From Asparagopsis taxiformis (taxonomy: Eukaryota; Rhodophyta; Florideophyceae; Bonnemaisoniales; Bonnemaisoniaceae), in contig JALQPE010000228.1 in NCBI GenBank assembly GCA_030407315.1, positions 1 through 64,000 of the forward strand: a stretch of 64,000 nucleotides of DNA. Reading direction: 5' to 3'. A model generated the notes under the pieces. The model saw only the letters and a list, made by a program, of their open reading frames with translations, was not told the origin of the DNA and ran no database searches. Positions 42,073 to 52,608 of this stretch are shown piece after piece. Every line of letters starts with the position of its first letter. The first letter of the stretch is position 1. The position numbers and the translations under genes are program-made.

Positions 42073-42717
42073 CTACGACTCCTCGTAGGCGTTTCCCGGG
42101 TCTTCTGCGAAGCGAACCGAGTGGGGCGTGAGCTGCTCGCCGTCGTGCGCGTCATCTTCGCGCGTGCGTTCGCTTTCGCGCTCGCGTGCGTCATCGTCCG
42201 CGGAAACTTCGAAAACCTGAACGTTGCGCTGCAGGTTCAGTTCTTCGGGCGTTAGACGCGCGTGGCTATGCATCTCGCGAATCGCGGCCTGTTGCTCGGA
42301 TGAGAGCAGCGGGCAGCTTACCATGGAGTGTCCGAACTTCCGGCATATCAGACAGCGGAACGCCGCTGTGCGAGACGTGTCGGCCGGTGCCGTCTGCCTC
42401 ACGATAGGCGGTGGGTAAGTTGCGCGCGGTATGTGCGCCGTGTACGGTCCCGCGCGTTCGCGTTCCCGGTCGTCGTTATGCGCAAAGCGGCGCGAGCGGT
42501 CGGCGGGCGATGCGTCGCGAGAGCGTGGCGTGCGATAATTCGACGAAGGGGTGCCAAGCGAGGTTGGACTTCGCATGGGGCTCGGGGTCGAGAACTTCCG
42601 TTCGCGCGGAGCGTGCGGCGTCGCTGCGGAGGTTGAGACGTTTAGCGATGAGAAGCCTGATGGCGGGGTGTGCCCCACGGTCAGTGCCTGCAGCGTCGGT
42701 GTCTCGTCTTCTTCCAC
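42073..42717 (-). CDS. Nucleocapsid region with CCHC zinc knuckle
   Basis: 214 residues, Arg/Pro/Ser-rich, with FRCLICRKFGHSMVSC matching C-x2-C-x4-H-x4-C, the nucleic-acid-binding knuckle of retroelement gag proteins. It begins 16 bp beyond the stop of the capsid ORF in another frame, so it was probably one gag reading frame, now shifted, or made by programmed frameshift. Confidence 0.65.
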   Translation of the reverse strand: MEEDETPTLQALTVGHTPPSGFSSLNVSTSAATPHAPRERKFSTPSPMRSPTSLGTPSSNYRTPRSRDASPADRSRRFAHNDDRERERAGPYTAHIPRATYPPPIVRQTAPADTSRTAAFRCLICRKFGHSMVSCPLLSSEQQAAIREMHSHARLTPEELNLQRNVQVFEVSADDDARERESERTREDDAHDGEQLTPHSVRFAEDPGNAYEES

Positions 42718-42732
42718 GTAGAGCGCAGGAGT

Positions 42733-43770
42733 TCACCGTAATAGCGGTCGCGCGCTCGTCGTCGGCGCCATCGCTCGGTGCGTGTCCCCGTGGCTCTGCG
42801 CCATGGAGACTAGCTCTCGAAAGGTGTATCGACGCGGGTCGCGAGACAGCGCGTCCCGCACGAGGTGTTGCGCATAGGGTCGTAGACCGTCGACGAAAAT
42901 AGAAACAAGCGTTCGCTCGCTAAACCCATCGCCGCAGCGCAGCGCGCGGCGTCGTAGTCTCGTATCGAATTGCGTTTCGGTTTCCTTCGGGTCTTGCGTT
43001 TGTTGCGCCACGTCACGATACGCTTGCGCGACGTCGCCTTCACGCGCATAGGTTAGCAGGAGCCACTGAACGGCTTCCGCGTAGCACGTAATCGAATCGA
43101 CGCCCGCGCGCACTCCTCGGAACGTTCGTCCCACGTACGTTTGGAACGTGTCGCGCGCCTCGTCGGCGAGAAAATACTTGAGAATCGGCAACGCTGCGCC
43201 TTCGGATACGCCGGTGTCGTCGCATGCGCTCTTGAAATACTTCAGGAACGATAGCACGGCGATTCCGTCAGCGCCCGTGAAATTCTCTCCTTGCATCGAA
43301 TGGCGCACCATTTTCGCGGTGTTAGCCAATTCGCACGCAATTGCTCGGTTAAACGCGCGGTCCGTATTACGCAAGCGATACGTGCGATACGAAAGCGCGC
43401 GCGTGAACAGCTCGTCCAACGGCTGGATCTCTACCAGCCCGGGATGTGCGGGTCCATTGTCGCTATCCGAATGCGGGTGGTCGTCGAATGACAGGTCCTG
43501 GCGCGCCAGTTCCAGCCGTCCTTCGGGGTCCGCGTTGCGCGCGTAGTTCGTAGGGGTCGCGCGCGCTGCGGTTCGCGTTCCGTTTTCGCGCGCAGCGACG
43601 TTCGCGCGTTCGGTGTTGCGCTCCTCGCGGGAGTCCATCGTAGTGACGATTAGGTTGTGGACTTGCGCCCTCATCTGAGCCGTCAATCCACGTGATTGGC
43701 CTTTGATAGCTCGGTCCACCGCAGCTCGTACTTCAGCCTGGAGCATGCATTGGAACGTAGGGTCGTCCAC
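42733..43770 (-). CDS. Gag capsid-like protein
   Basis: 345 residues in one frame, rich in helices, resembling Ty3/Gypsy gag capsid (retrotrans_gag type): a YFLADEARDTFQTYVG segment, then RAGVDSITCYAEAVQWLLLTY and ETQFDTRLRRRALRCGDG. Codon use is strongly GC3/CG-rich, unlike the neighbouring algal genes. An 88-residue Pro-rich ORF (44,043-43,777) in another frame directly upstream may be the original gag N-terminus. Assembly into virus-like particles is the family role. Confidence 0.65.
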   Translation of the reverse strand: MDDPTFQCMLQAEVRAAVDRAIKGQSRGLTAQMRAQVHNLIVTTMDSREERNTERANVAARENGTRTAARATPTNYARNADPEGRLELARQDLSFDDHPHSDSDNGPAHPGLVEIQPLDELFTRALSYRTYRLRNTDRAFNRAIACELANTAKMVRHSMQGENFTGADGIAVLSFLKYFKSACDDTGVSEGAALPILKYFLADEARDTFQTYVGRTFRGVRAGVDSITCYAEAVQWLLLTYAREGDVAQAYRDVAQQTQDPKETETQFDTRLRRRALRCGDGFSERTLVSIFVDGLRPYAQHLVRDALSRDPRRYTFRELVSMAQSHGDTHRAMAPTTSARPLLR

Positions 43771-45410
43771 TACTTGTCAAACCAAGCTCGGAAGCGTTGC
43801 GGATGGCGTAGCGTGCACGTCGGAAACGCGGAACTCGGCCTCGCGCTTCGTTGCGGCGCCATCGTCGGACGTTTGCGCGTCGTCGTCAATGCTCGCGAGC
43901 GCTTGCGTCGGTAGCGGCGGCCGCGGTGAAGCGGTAGGGTCAGGGATATGTGAAGCGACCAGCGCGTCGACTGCGTGCGTTTGCGACGCGACTGGCGGCG
44001 GTTCGGTCGGCGCGTTCGATCGCTCGGGCGCGGATGGATCCATCGGCGCGGTTGCGTTCGATCGTCGCCTAGGGAAAAGGGAAAAAGGGATGATGGGGAA
44101 GGAGAAAGGGGAATTCGGCGCGCGTCAAAATCTCGCGTCGGCGCGTCGAAAAATTGGCACGTAAAAAGGGAAGCGCTTCCCGAAAATTGTCTGCGTATCG
44201 GGCGCGCGTAGTAGGGGTGAGGGGGACGAGTTCGCTCGCAAGAGGGCTTCTTCCTCGCTCGGAACGCGCAAAGACGGATCTCGATCGTCCGCGAACCCAG
44301 TATTTTCGGCACCGCCGAACCCGCGTTAGGGTTGCGAACTAGCGCGCGCACGCGCTGCGTCTTCGATCGCGTCGTTCCGCGCTGCGAACCGTCGTAGTAG
44401 GGATAGGGTAGTTATACAAACCAGAGAGGCTATAGCACCGCTTCCGGGATAGCGATACGCGCGCACGCGTCAATCGCCCTCGCTGTCGCGCACGACGAAC
44501 GGAGAAAGGGAAAGTTAGAGTAAGCGATAGGTTTGGCGTCCCGTGGTTTCCCCAAGCGGAGTTTCTGTGCTTCGCTGAGTTCGCACGTCGGTTCGCGCAA
44601 TTCTAGGTCGAGAGACCAGTTGTAGGACCAGCCGAGGTGGCGATCGCTAAGGGAGTTCTAGAATTGCAGCCGTGTCAGGGCGTGGTGAACCGTAACGCGC
44701 TGGTTGAACTTGCGTTCGCGCGTCGCTCGGTCGCGCTGGCGAACGGGTGGTACAACGGCGGAACGCGTAGGGAACGATCGCAACACGGGATTCGCGGGCC
44801 GGCGCAAGCCGTGATCTCAGGGGGAGATCACCGAGTAAACTCGAGCACAACGCGATCCACACAAGGGTCGTAAATCCCTGGCCTAGTGGCGTGCGACGCA
44901 ACGCGCGCTATCGCGGTGCGACGCGGTTCGACGATCGGTTTATGCGCAGCGCGAACGCGAACGTCGGCGATCGTGAGCAACCCGCACGCAGCGTTTCAAC
45001 GCAATCGGTCCTCACGATTCGCTAAACGCTTAACTCGTACCTGCGAAGATGCTGGCTGTTTATTGGTAAGGTGCGAAGCAGAACAACCATTAGTAGCTAA
45101 CTACCTAGGACAGGTTGTCCTTGCGCGGCCGGCCGGCGGCCGCTCGCTCGCACGCAAAAAGGGAAATATTTGGGAAAAAGACTTTCGTCATAAAAAACCC
45201 AAAAAGGAAAAATAAAGGGAAATTCGCAAAAGGCGCTACACGTGGCGCCAAGCGCGCAGGTTCGTTCGCGCGCACGCGTTCGCTCAGGCGCGCCGTGACA
45301 CGTAATCGAATCGCTACGCGTACGCTCGCTTACTAACTAACTAATTCGCGGATGCATGCGGACTCAGCCAGACGCAGTCGTTACGAGCGCGCGCGCGTCG
45401 ACCGAATAAA

Positions 45411-46239
45411 TTGTACCACACCCGGTTCGGGAATGACCAATGGAAACAGCCTCGCTGTATCTCGCCCAAGTCAAGGGAATGGACCCATTTGTACAACTAA
45501 AGACCCCACAAGGGGCAAATTTTAACTAAGCTGACTCAGCTAACTTTACACTGTAACACTAACAGTTGGTGATCTCGCGGGCTCCCGCAGTCGCCATAAT
45601 CAGGGATCTGATTGGTGCACATAAGGATATTTATTCCTAACTGTCTACCTACCCTAACTGTATACAGTAACTTAGACTAGTATAAAACGCCTCTGGATTA
45701 GCCATAGTGCTTAACCTTTTAGAGGTAACGTAAACTCACGTGGAAATTACGACTCCACTGAACAGTGTTTGCATTGCTCTATTCCATCCTTCCAGGACGA
45801 ATTAGCTTTAGCTATACAGCTCGACGGGTTACGTATTTCGCTCCATCAATACGCACTTCGTGCGTGAGCACCCCCAACCTTCACCCGGCATTACCGGAAG
45901 ACCTTTCGTGGTATACTCGCCATTGGCGGTTGACGCAAGATTCGCTTGCTCTACCACACTACCGAGGCTCGGGACACCTGTAGGGTGGTTTTGCCGCTTT
46001 GCGGATTTTCTACCTACTACAAGATAGGGGGTGTTTTCCCTATTCTGAGGTAGTATGAGGACTGGTTGTACGAAATCTGTACGGTAGAGCAGAAAAGTAG
46101 GTATGGAATGGAGGTGTGCACCGTGGAAGCGGGGATAGGTAGCTGAAAATACGTGCTAGAGTGGTATTGGGGGTGTTTGAGGTACAGTACGGGGGAGGTG
46201 AGCACCAACTGGAAGGGGGTGTGAGCGAGAGGATGAAAA
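45411..46239. other. Unassigned stretch beyond retroelement leader
   Basis: Starts with TGTACCACACC near 45,411 and contains CTACTACA near 46,015, which would suit LTR ends on the minus strand. No second copy is present to confirm it. A TATAAAA element lies near 45,682 on the plus strand. No gene supported. Confidence 0.3.
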
Positions 46240-46640
46240 AATTAAAGACAAAATTGGAGTCGACCGACAAGGAAAAATAGGCGTGGTCGCCGTGATGGAT
46301 GCGGACATCCATGTCGAGCACGGCGGCAGAAATTTCTGGGCTCGAAATTTTTGAATTTCTGAACCGGCGCCCGTCCTAGGTGGACATAGACTTGGTGGAA
46401 GTCCATCCCCAGGGGGACATCCGTGGTACTAGAAATAATGAATGTCGTCCTAGTAATACTAGACATACTAGACCGCATGGACGTCCGGTTCTAGGCGGAC
46501 ATCCAAAAATACTGGAGAATATGGACATCCGCCTAGTAATACTAGGTGTACTAGAGGTGGTGGACGTCCGCGTCCATTTCCGAGAACACAGACGTTTGGT
46601 GGGACTGGAGGCCATCTGTAAAGGCTAAAAGAGTGTGAGC
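46240..46640. repeat. GGACGTCC / CTAGTAATACTAG palindrome-rich repeats
   Basis: CCTAGTAATACTAG occurs at 46,449 and 46,531, each followed by a TACTAGA..TGGACGTCCG block, a ~83-bp tandem pair. Further GGACATCC words occur at ~46,300, 46,420, 46,498 and 46,523. Both core words are palindromes or near-palindromes. Looks like a subterminal repeat zone of another element. 46,641-47,039 holds nothing recognisable. Confidence 0.6.
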
Positions 46641-47039
46641 GCAGATGTTTGTATCTGGAATGATTGTTAGTCTGTGTGCAGCTAGCTATGAGTGACGCAG
46701 TGGTGCACCGCGCACGAGCAGACAGTACGTATCAATGTCTGCAATACATTGTGCACTTCCCCCGGCTACTATGATTTCCTGAGTAATAATGGTGCACATG
46801 GATTACAGTACAGAAGTGAACGTTTCGGGAGTCCTGTGATTAAATCACTGTGATATCGATACATCGAACCTTCAGGGAGAAAGGATGAGCGGCATCGTTA
46901 CTAGTAGAATTTCTACTGATGCGGTACAAGAAGCCGGATAAGATGGGATGGTAGTAAGTACAAATAATCCGACTTGTAGGACCTTAGCCCTTTTAGATAG
47001 ATTGTACCTCCGAGGAGGATTAGTAGATAGGGATAAGGC

Positions 47040-47850
47040 TTCGAACTCACGAGTGAGAGCGCCGATTCCACGAGGCTGACGCCTCGTGCGATCCTAGTAG
47101 CCCGAGGGCTGTGTCGGATGGATAGATCCCTCGGAGCCCGGACACCTGTCTCCCAACCCGGTAGCGGGTGGTAGAGCGGGGTCCGGGACGGCTGGATCCA
47201 ACCTGCCGGAGGGATCTATCGGCCGTGGTCGTCCTCAACCCACTCAAGGGTTAACTAGGCACTTTGCGCGATGGATCCCCGCGGGGAATTGTGGTCTCCT
47301 CCACGCGTGGCTGCCCACACAGCGGAATCCGCAACTGTGATACCGCCGGCGGCTGCGGTCGAGACCGATTCAGAAGCCCACGGGCGTTCGCTCGGTTGAC
47401 CGGCTGGGAGTGCCGAACCGACAGCGCTCCCAGTCGGTAGCCTTATCCCGGTGGGCGGAAGGCCACTCCCGGTCGCCTGCCGTCGTTAAAAGAAGCGGGA
47501 AGGTGGTCCATTACCGCGGAGACGAAATTCCCTAGGGCAATCCACGTGCACTCCCGCCGGAGGAGGCTCGCGGCGGGCAATTGGGGAAATGTGCGAGCGA
47601 TCCTCAATTGGAGATCGAAACGGAGCAGCGGGTACCCGGTAAGGGAACTGCCGCCGCCGTTTAGTTGTAAGTTAAACGACCACGGTCGAAAGATTTGGAA
47701 CCGAAACGATCTGCCTTTATTGTAGCTTAGTGGTCAGTCCGTTGACCTGAAATGGTCAACGAGACTGCCGGGACCGGACCAGGACCAATGGTCCCGGTCC
47801 GGCGTCCAATGGACCTTGTGGGGTGTTTATGCGGCCCAGGGGCCTTACAG
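47040..47850. other. GC-rich, hairpin-rich stretch, possible structured RNA or element leader
   Basis: No supported ORF. Several complementary pairs stand out: GATAGATCCCTCGG (47,110) with CGGAGGGATCTATC (47,208); CTGGGAGTGCC with GCGCTCCCAG (~47,405-47,440); CGTTGACC-TGAAAT-GGTCAACG (~47,740); CCGGGACC...GGTCCCGG (~47,768-47,797). A tRNA A-box-like TAGCTTAGTGGT lies at ~47,724, but no B box follows. Ordered stems suggest a folded RNA, but I cannot name a family. Confidence 0.3.
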
Positions 47851-48400
47851 AATAAGCTGCTACGTTGCTACGTGTAAACTAAATAGAAACGGCCAGACAT
47901 AACGTACACGTGCACAGTTGTAACGGGAAAATCTTCCCGCTCGCACACGTGTGCGACTAATCGGGCCTATATCGCTACACGTTGCACACTCGTCGAAGAG
48001 TCCCGCGCAAGCAATGTGGCCCGGTGCCAATGCAAGGCGGCACGCGCCCATTCGCCCTTGGGCGACAATTCCTTGCCACGTCACCACAGCCAGCGATTAG
48101 CAACGCGGCTCTTCGCGGCTGATTCCTTACCGAACACCACTCACGCTCGCGAGCGTACCGCTTAAGCGATCCCTCCTGTCGCCCTTTCCAGACGCCTGTA
48201 ATTATCCCCCCGCGACCGCTCGCAGCGCAATACGGGACGAGTCCCACACGACTATCAGGGAAAATAAACGAAAAGGCCAGCACACTAGCGGCAGTTTACT
48301 ATTGCCCTATTGTTAGCCAAACGCAGGTACATAGCGTTTCGTCAAATTCAGACCGGTGCTGAGTACTTTGCGTGGAGAGGCTGCCAACTCTGTAGGCAGT
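47851..48400. other. No recognisable feature
   Basis: Short ORFs on both strands without recognisable content or repeats. Confidence 0.3.
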
Positions 48401-48429
48401 GAACGTTATGTGGTATGCGCGTACAATGT

Positions 48430-48780
48430 GTCCAAGCAGTGTACGTTTGGTTTTGTGTATGTGCAGAGCGAAAAACAAACTGCAGTGTGCGCTAGCGACC
48501 AAGAGAAGCCAATATTCCCAGACAGTGTTCAGATGCAAGGGGACGCACGCGACGCGTAACGTTTCCAACCAGTTTACGCTTGGCAGTTTGCAGGCCCAGA
48601 GTGACCCACAATCGGTGCAGGTGTTCGGTAAGTTGGGTGCGACACAAGGGATGAGCAGTGTTGCAGGCAGAGTGCGCTTGGTGTTTGGCAGGTGCAGAGC
48701 GACAGGCTGGGCGCGGCGTACAACTGCGAGGCGGTGTGCAAGTGGGAGAAGGCGTGAAACAGCGGTGCACACAGTTCAAC
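48430..48780. repeat. Diverged tandem repeats with a 157-residue minus-strand ORF
   Basis: Variants of CGCTTGGTGTTTGGCAGGTG followed by CAGAGCGAC recur near 48,440, 48,575 and 48,670. On the minus strand the repeats read in one frame as ALHLPNTKRTLPATL and ALHIHKTKRTLLGHI (48,772-48,299). Whether this is coding or a translated repeat cannot be told; no family recognised. Confidence 0.4.
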
Positions 48781-49130
48781 CAGTGAGGGCCTTTCTTCGA
48801 ACTCGATTCTGCTTGCTTGCTCGCACGCAAGCAGGAAATAGAAGGATATCATTGGGAGATAATATTACGATGGAGTAGTGGTTTTGATAAATAATGAAGT
48901 GTGAAAACTACAGAACCTCTCCACTTGTCCTGCCACTACTGGTTCCAGCTGAAGAAAACCGACTCGGTGCGAGGTGTTCTTCAGTATCCCAGGCTCCCCA
49001 AGAACCTCCCAGAACAAATACAGACTGTCTATCATTTGATCATCACACCAACACTTTGCCGTTCCATCACACAACCCTGTGGAACCCCCCGAACTCCACC
49101 CCGCATTCCAATTACTCATAAGAAATACAG

Positions 49131-49694
49131 ATGGAACAGACCACTCCGTTGATACGCGAAATTTCAGATATTTCCGACTCCGACGATAATGCAGATGAAG
49201 CCATGTTGATAATAATGCTTTGGTTCCTGCTTTGCGAACACGGAGTTCATGATTTGAAGCACGCTACTACTACGGATCCGCCAAAAAACCAACATCACAG
49301 ATGTATTCCTGACCTTGAAACTCCAACTAATTTCTTGGGATCCGCAGACTTTAGTCGGGTGTTTAGAATGAGCAGGAAATCATTCTACTGCCTTGTTGAT
49401 CTTCTTGAAAACAGTAAACCCAGATCGAAGAGAAATCACAGAAACAAGAGGCAAGTCAGTACCGAAGTGCGACTAGCTATAACATTGCGGATGCTCGCAG
49501 GTGGGAGCTATCTGGATCAGAGGATTAGTTTCAGGTTATCAGTCAGTTGTATTTACAAGGTATTTCATGAGGCTTGTGCGGAGCTCATGGAGGTTTTGAA
49601 GCTCCCCGGATTGCCTTCAGATTCTATACATCTTGATGAAATTGCCTTCGACTTCAAAATGTCTCGCAGAAATCCTAGCCCACTTAACCACTGA
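49131..49694 (+). pseudogene. PIF/Harbinger-type transposase, N-terminal fragment
   Basis: 187 residues. The layout FSRVFRMSRKSFYCLVDLLE, then VSTEVRLAITLRMLAGGSYLD and FRLSVSCIYKVFHEACAELM, is the N-terminal helical part of HARBI1-like transposases. The text reaches LKLPGLPSDS, just before the first catalytic Asp is normally found, then diverges and stops. The DDE nuclease domain is absent, so it is a truncated transposase. It probably marks an insertion or deletion junction near 49,640-49,700, next to the neighbouring element. Confidence 0.68.
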
Positions 49695-49835
49695 TTTCGC
49701 TATGAACAGAACGTACTTTCCAAACCAGAATCCAACTTTCTGAAGTTGATTGAACATGAGAGATGTTTTTTCATATTGATTGAATAGGATAACAAAGTTG
49801 ATTGAACTACTCGTGTCGTCGAAGACGAGGCGTTT

Positions 49836-52211
49836 TTACTTCGGAATAGACGCCAGGCCTGACCTGATCTCTTTCTCTACCCCAGCTCTTATCATCTTGT
49901 TTGTTAGTGAAGGGAACTCTGCAATGACGGTGTCAACCGAAATATGTCCCTTCCAAGCCACTGTTGTTCTCCCCTTGCGAAGCATGGCAGGCCTATACTT
50001 ACCTGACCATGCGTCTCTTCCATCGTAGACCTCGTACCACCGAACACACAGCTGACAAATAACCCCTTCGTTGTTTTTCTTACAACTCATAATTTGTCCT
50101 AGCCAGAACGGCATCTCAGTAGTACAGTCTTCTCCATTTACAGCCACGAAGCGATTCACCGAGTAGGGCAAGTCTGATAGTGGTATGCAATCTGCAGTCG
50201 ACATGAGTTCCTCCTCCATCGGGACGACGTTCCGATTCCCTTTTCGATACATGCCATTCATCTCGAAACATTCGGTGAGGTTCCAATGAAAAGAATCTTC
50301 CCTTTCCTCATAAAGCTGTCGTAGAAGCTCATGTAGCTGATCCATTTTAGAATTGTTATTGACCCTGCTCTCTTCCGAACGAAAACGGAGCAGGACCTCA
50401 TGTCGATCTGGAGGAGAACGTATGATATTACTCGGTGTTCGTTTCAGTTCAGGAGGCTTAACCAGGAAACCATTCAGCCCCGGAGTGAGAACTGGGAGAG
50501 GCTTCCAGTTGTCTTCACAAAATATCTTAACATCGCATGCAGTTCTGTAGAAGTCATAACTTTTTCCTGTATCTTGGGATCGGTGAAACCTGAAGTATCT
50601 GAATTTTGAGAAAGCATGCACTTTTCCAACCGAATTCTCACTCCGGCAGAGACCGGAGAAGTTTGCCACGTGCAACATACGAGAGACAGAGGGTTCCGGA
50701 GTATAGGACACTCTGAGTTGTTCAACTAAATCTTCCATAGTGACGGCGTTGTGGGAACGTAGCCTGCGAGAGGTACAGCTAAAGGCCTGGTCGATGTCTG
50801 CATGGGTGTGGCCGATGGGTAGGAAAGAAGCGTGTACTTCTTCAAACACACCCCAAGCAACGAGACATTCTAGATAGCAAAACAGAAACGTGTTCTTGTT
50901 CTCTCTTGTGCAATTGTCTACCTGCAAGTACAGTGTTCCCTGAAGACTCGAACCCATAGCCTTTTTGGTAAGAGTCCTGTGAATTGCCTCGATGATATGA
51001 TTTGCCCCAGTTTCGAATTCAGCAGTAAGTGTGTACAACGAAAGATGCTTTCGGACACCATGTTCGAGAACACCTATGAGTCTCACCTTCAAACTATGAC
51101 CAACAGTCGCTTTTGTACATACCGTGAAATGGGGAAGACCGTATCCTGGTTGATCAGCCCCGTCTACGATCAGAGACGTGAACCTGGAGGGATATAGTGA
51201 CGCTTCTTCACACTTATTTTGATACTCCCTGCGTTCCCGTGCCACCATCTCGATATGACGCTGGCGACGTTCCAGAAGCGGAGCAGTGCGTTGAATATCT
51301 GTCCCGATGGCTTCCAGTTTATCACGTATGTACTCACATTCCGAACATTTCGTGAACCTCTGGACACGCCGAACCTTGATATTCGCGCAAAACGTGTTCC
51401 AGGTGTTGTAGAAGTAGCTCAAAGTTGGTGGGTTCCGGTTCGAGTATAATAACGTAAATTGGTCGCAGAACATCTCGTACACAGCCTTCTTCTCGAAAAG
51501 AGGCAGATGCTTCTCTCCACTGTCTGGCATCATATCAGCAGTCGAGGCAGACAAGCGTTCAAGGAAGCAGATCACTGCATCTCTATGTGGAGAGCCAGAA
51601 ATTCGTTTCGGAGAAGCCATAAATGGAAGACTCCCATTCTGGCAAGCTTTCTTTACCGAGGTCTGCAGGTGTCGTGAAAACTTGAAGCTGTACTCTAGGA
51701 ATTCGCAACACACAGGCTTCCCAGAGAAGTAGAACCGGTTACTGTTTGGTTCCAGTAGAGCGTGCAGATACCTGCGGCGATCGTCCCTGTTGTACAACAA
51801 AACTCGTTCTGCTTCATTCCGAAGGAAAACATGGTCGGTTTTTCTGAAGCATCCCTTATTGCAGCATGGTATTCTTCTTATATCTGTTTTGGGCAGTGAC
51901 AAACTGAACTTCACCCGCCTCTCTAGCATGCTGCTCTTTCGACGAACTGAACTGGACCTCGTCACACTTTCATAATTCTTCCTGTGTTGTAGTCGTGAAA
52001 ATGGTTTATACATCGAAGCCGTGGATCGGAAAGAGTCGGAAGAAGTACCCACTATTCCATGCATCACTTCATCGTGGCTACGCGGCACAGATATGGTTTC
52101 AACAGAAGGAGCGTGTTCTGATTCGGAGTCCCTAGAAAGAGATTTCATGTATGATTCGGCTTTCTCCAGTGCGTCATTCCTAGCTTCGGCGAGATGAAAA
52201 CGCGGAGCCAT
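49836..52211 (-). CDS. DUF7869-like transposase-type protein
   Basis: The frame is open from 52,349; I prefer the ATG at 52,211 (MAPRFHLAE), giving about 790 residues. Counting from 52,349: a Cys motif PCCNKGC (~161-167), CSECEYIRDKLEAIG with a long basic helix (~335-385), SLIVDGADQPGYG (D396), YLQVDNCTRENKN (D478) and FLPIGHTHADIDQAFS (~509-524). These resemble DUF7869-type proteins of invertebrates and protists, as I recall, which look like RNase-H-fold transposases; D396, D478 and the HxDID acids are candidate catalytic residues. The C-terminus (~755-815) looks like a BAH/Tudor-type chromatin domain (PFWLGQIM, RWYEVYDG). It is 260 bp downstream of a ParB-methylase gene on the same strand. 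Confidence 0.72.
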   Translation of the reverse strand: MAPRFHLAEARNDALEKAESYMKSLSRDSESEHAPSVETISVPRSHDEVMHGIVGTSSDSFRSTASMYKPFSRLQHRKNYESVTRSSSVRRKSSMLERRVKFSLSLPKTDIRRIPCCNKGCFRKTDHVFLRNEAERVLLYNRDDRRRYLHALLEPNSNRFYFSGKPVCCEFLEYSFKFSRHLQTSVKKACQNGSLPFMASPKRISGSPHRDAVICFLERLSASTADMMPDSGEKHLPLFEKKAVYEMFCDQFTLLYSNRNPPTLSYFYNTWNTFCANIKVRRVQRFTKCSECEYIRDKLEAIGTDIQRTAPLLERRQRHIEMVARERREYQNKCEEASLYPSRFTSLIVDGADQPGYGLPHFTVCTKATVGHSLKVRLIGVLEHGVRKHLSLYTLTAEFETGANHIIEAIHRTLTKKAMGSSLQGTLYLQVDNCTRENKNTFLFCYLECLVAWGVFEEVHASFLPIGHTHADIDQAFSCTSRRLRSHNAVTMEDLVEQLRVSYTPEPSVSRMLHVANFSGLCRSENSVGKVHAFSKFRYFRFHRSQDTGKSYDFYRTACDVKIFCEDNWKPLPVLTPGLNGFLVKPPELKRTPSNIIRSPPDRHEVLLRFRSEESRVNNNSKMDQLHELLRQLYEEREDSFHWNLTECFEMNGMYRKGNRNVVPMEEELMSTADCIPLSDLPYSVNRFVAVNGEDCTTEMPFWLGQIMSCKKNNEGVICQLCVRWYEVYDGRDAWSGKYRPAMLRKGRTTVAWKGHISVDTVIAEFPSLTNKMIRAGVEKEIRSGLASIPK

Positions 52212-52349
52212 CTGCTGTGGGAGCAGAACGAATGATCTCTGAACGGTAGTTAGATTTGCAGGTATCGTGGAAAAGAGATGGCTGCAAGACGAGTATATCG
52301 GTTTATCAAGATGCATGGTGAGTAGGAATGACACCGGTGAGACGTTCAT

Positions 52350-52608
52350 CTAATATGGATGCAGAGTGGCCTCCTCGACGGCGATAGTTGGCCCAGGATA
52401 CAGCGCCAAATACCTATGTCAAATCAATCTCTGTTGTGAATGGAGTACGGCTGATTGGTTGATTTGTCCTCTTCATGCGCCCATGATTACGGGGAAAAAT
52501 GACAACAATCTTTCCTCTCTGAAGGTTTACAAATGGTACGAAACAGAGGTAAAGGTTTATTGCAGCGGTTTTGTTCAAATCTGCCGGGCGAAACTATACG
52601 TAATAAGA
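52350..52608. other. Short gap between transposase-type and methylase genes
   Basis: Both neighbours read on the minus strand. The gap should hold the promoter of the transposase-type gene and the polyadenylation region of the methylase. No repeat seen. Confidence 0.4.

Larger units (their letters stand above)
41325..45410 (-). mobile_element. GC-rich LTR-type retroelement remnant (gag/protease, no RT)
   Basis: Minus-strand gag, zinc knuckle and aspartic protease occur in the order expected of a Ty3/Gypsy-type element. Reverse transcriptase, RNase H and integrase, expected below 41,325, are absent: the sequence switches abruptly to AT-rich DNA inside or just after the protease region. The internal and 5' leader stretch (44.1-45.4 kb) is full of GCGCGC. 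I could not confirm an LTR or primer-binding site. Confidence 0.7.

Noticed and set aside
42411..44211. Plus-strand ORFs in the GC-rich island
   Set aside because: High GC gives long open antisense frames; the minus strand has the gag, zinc-knuckle and protease motifs.
45890..46000. tRNA on the minus strand (GGTAGTGTGGTAGAGC)
   Set aside because: The D-arm-like text is not followed by a TTCGA loop or an acceptor stem.
45411..46022. LTR of the retroelement
   Set aside because: TG/CA-like ends can be found, but there is no second copy, no primer-binding site and no target duplication.
47715..47800. tRNA gene at TAGCTTAGTGGT
   Set aside because: A-box-like only; no cloverleaf and no B box. 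The nearby pairs form other hairpins.
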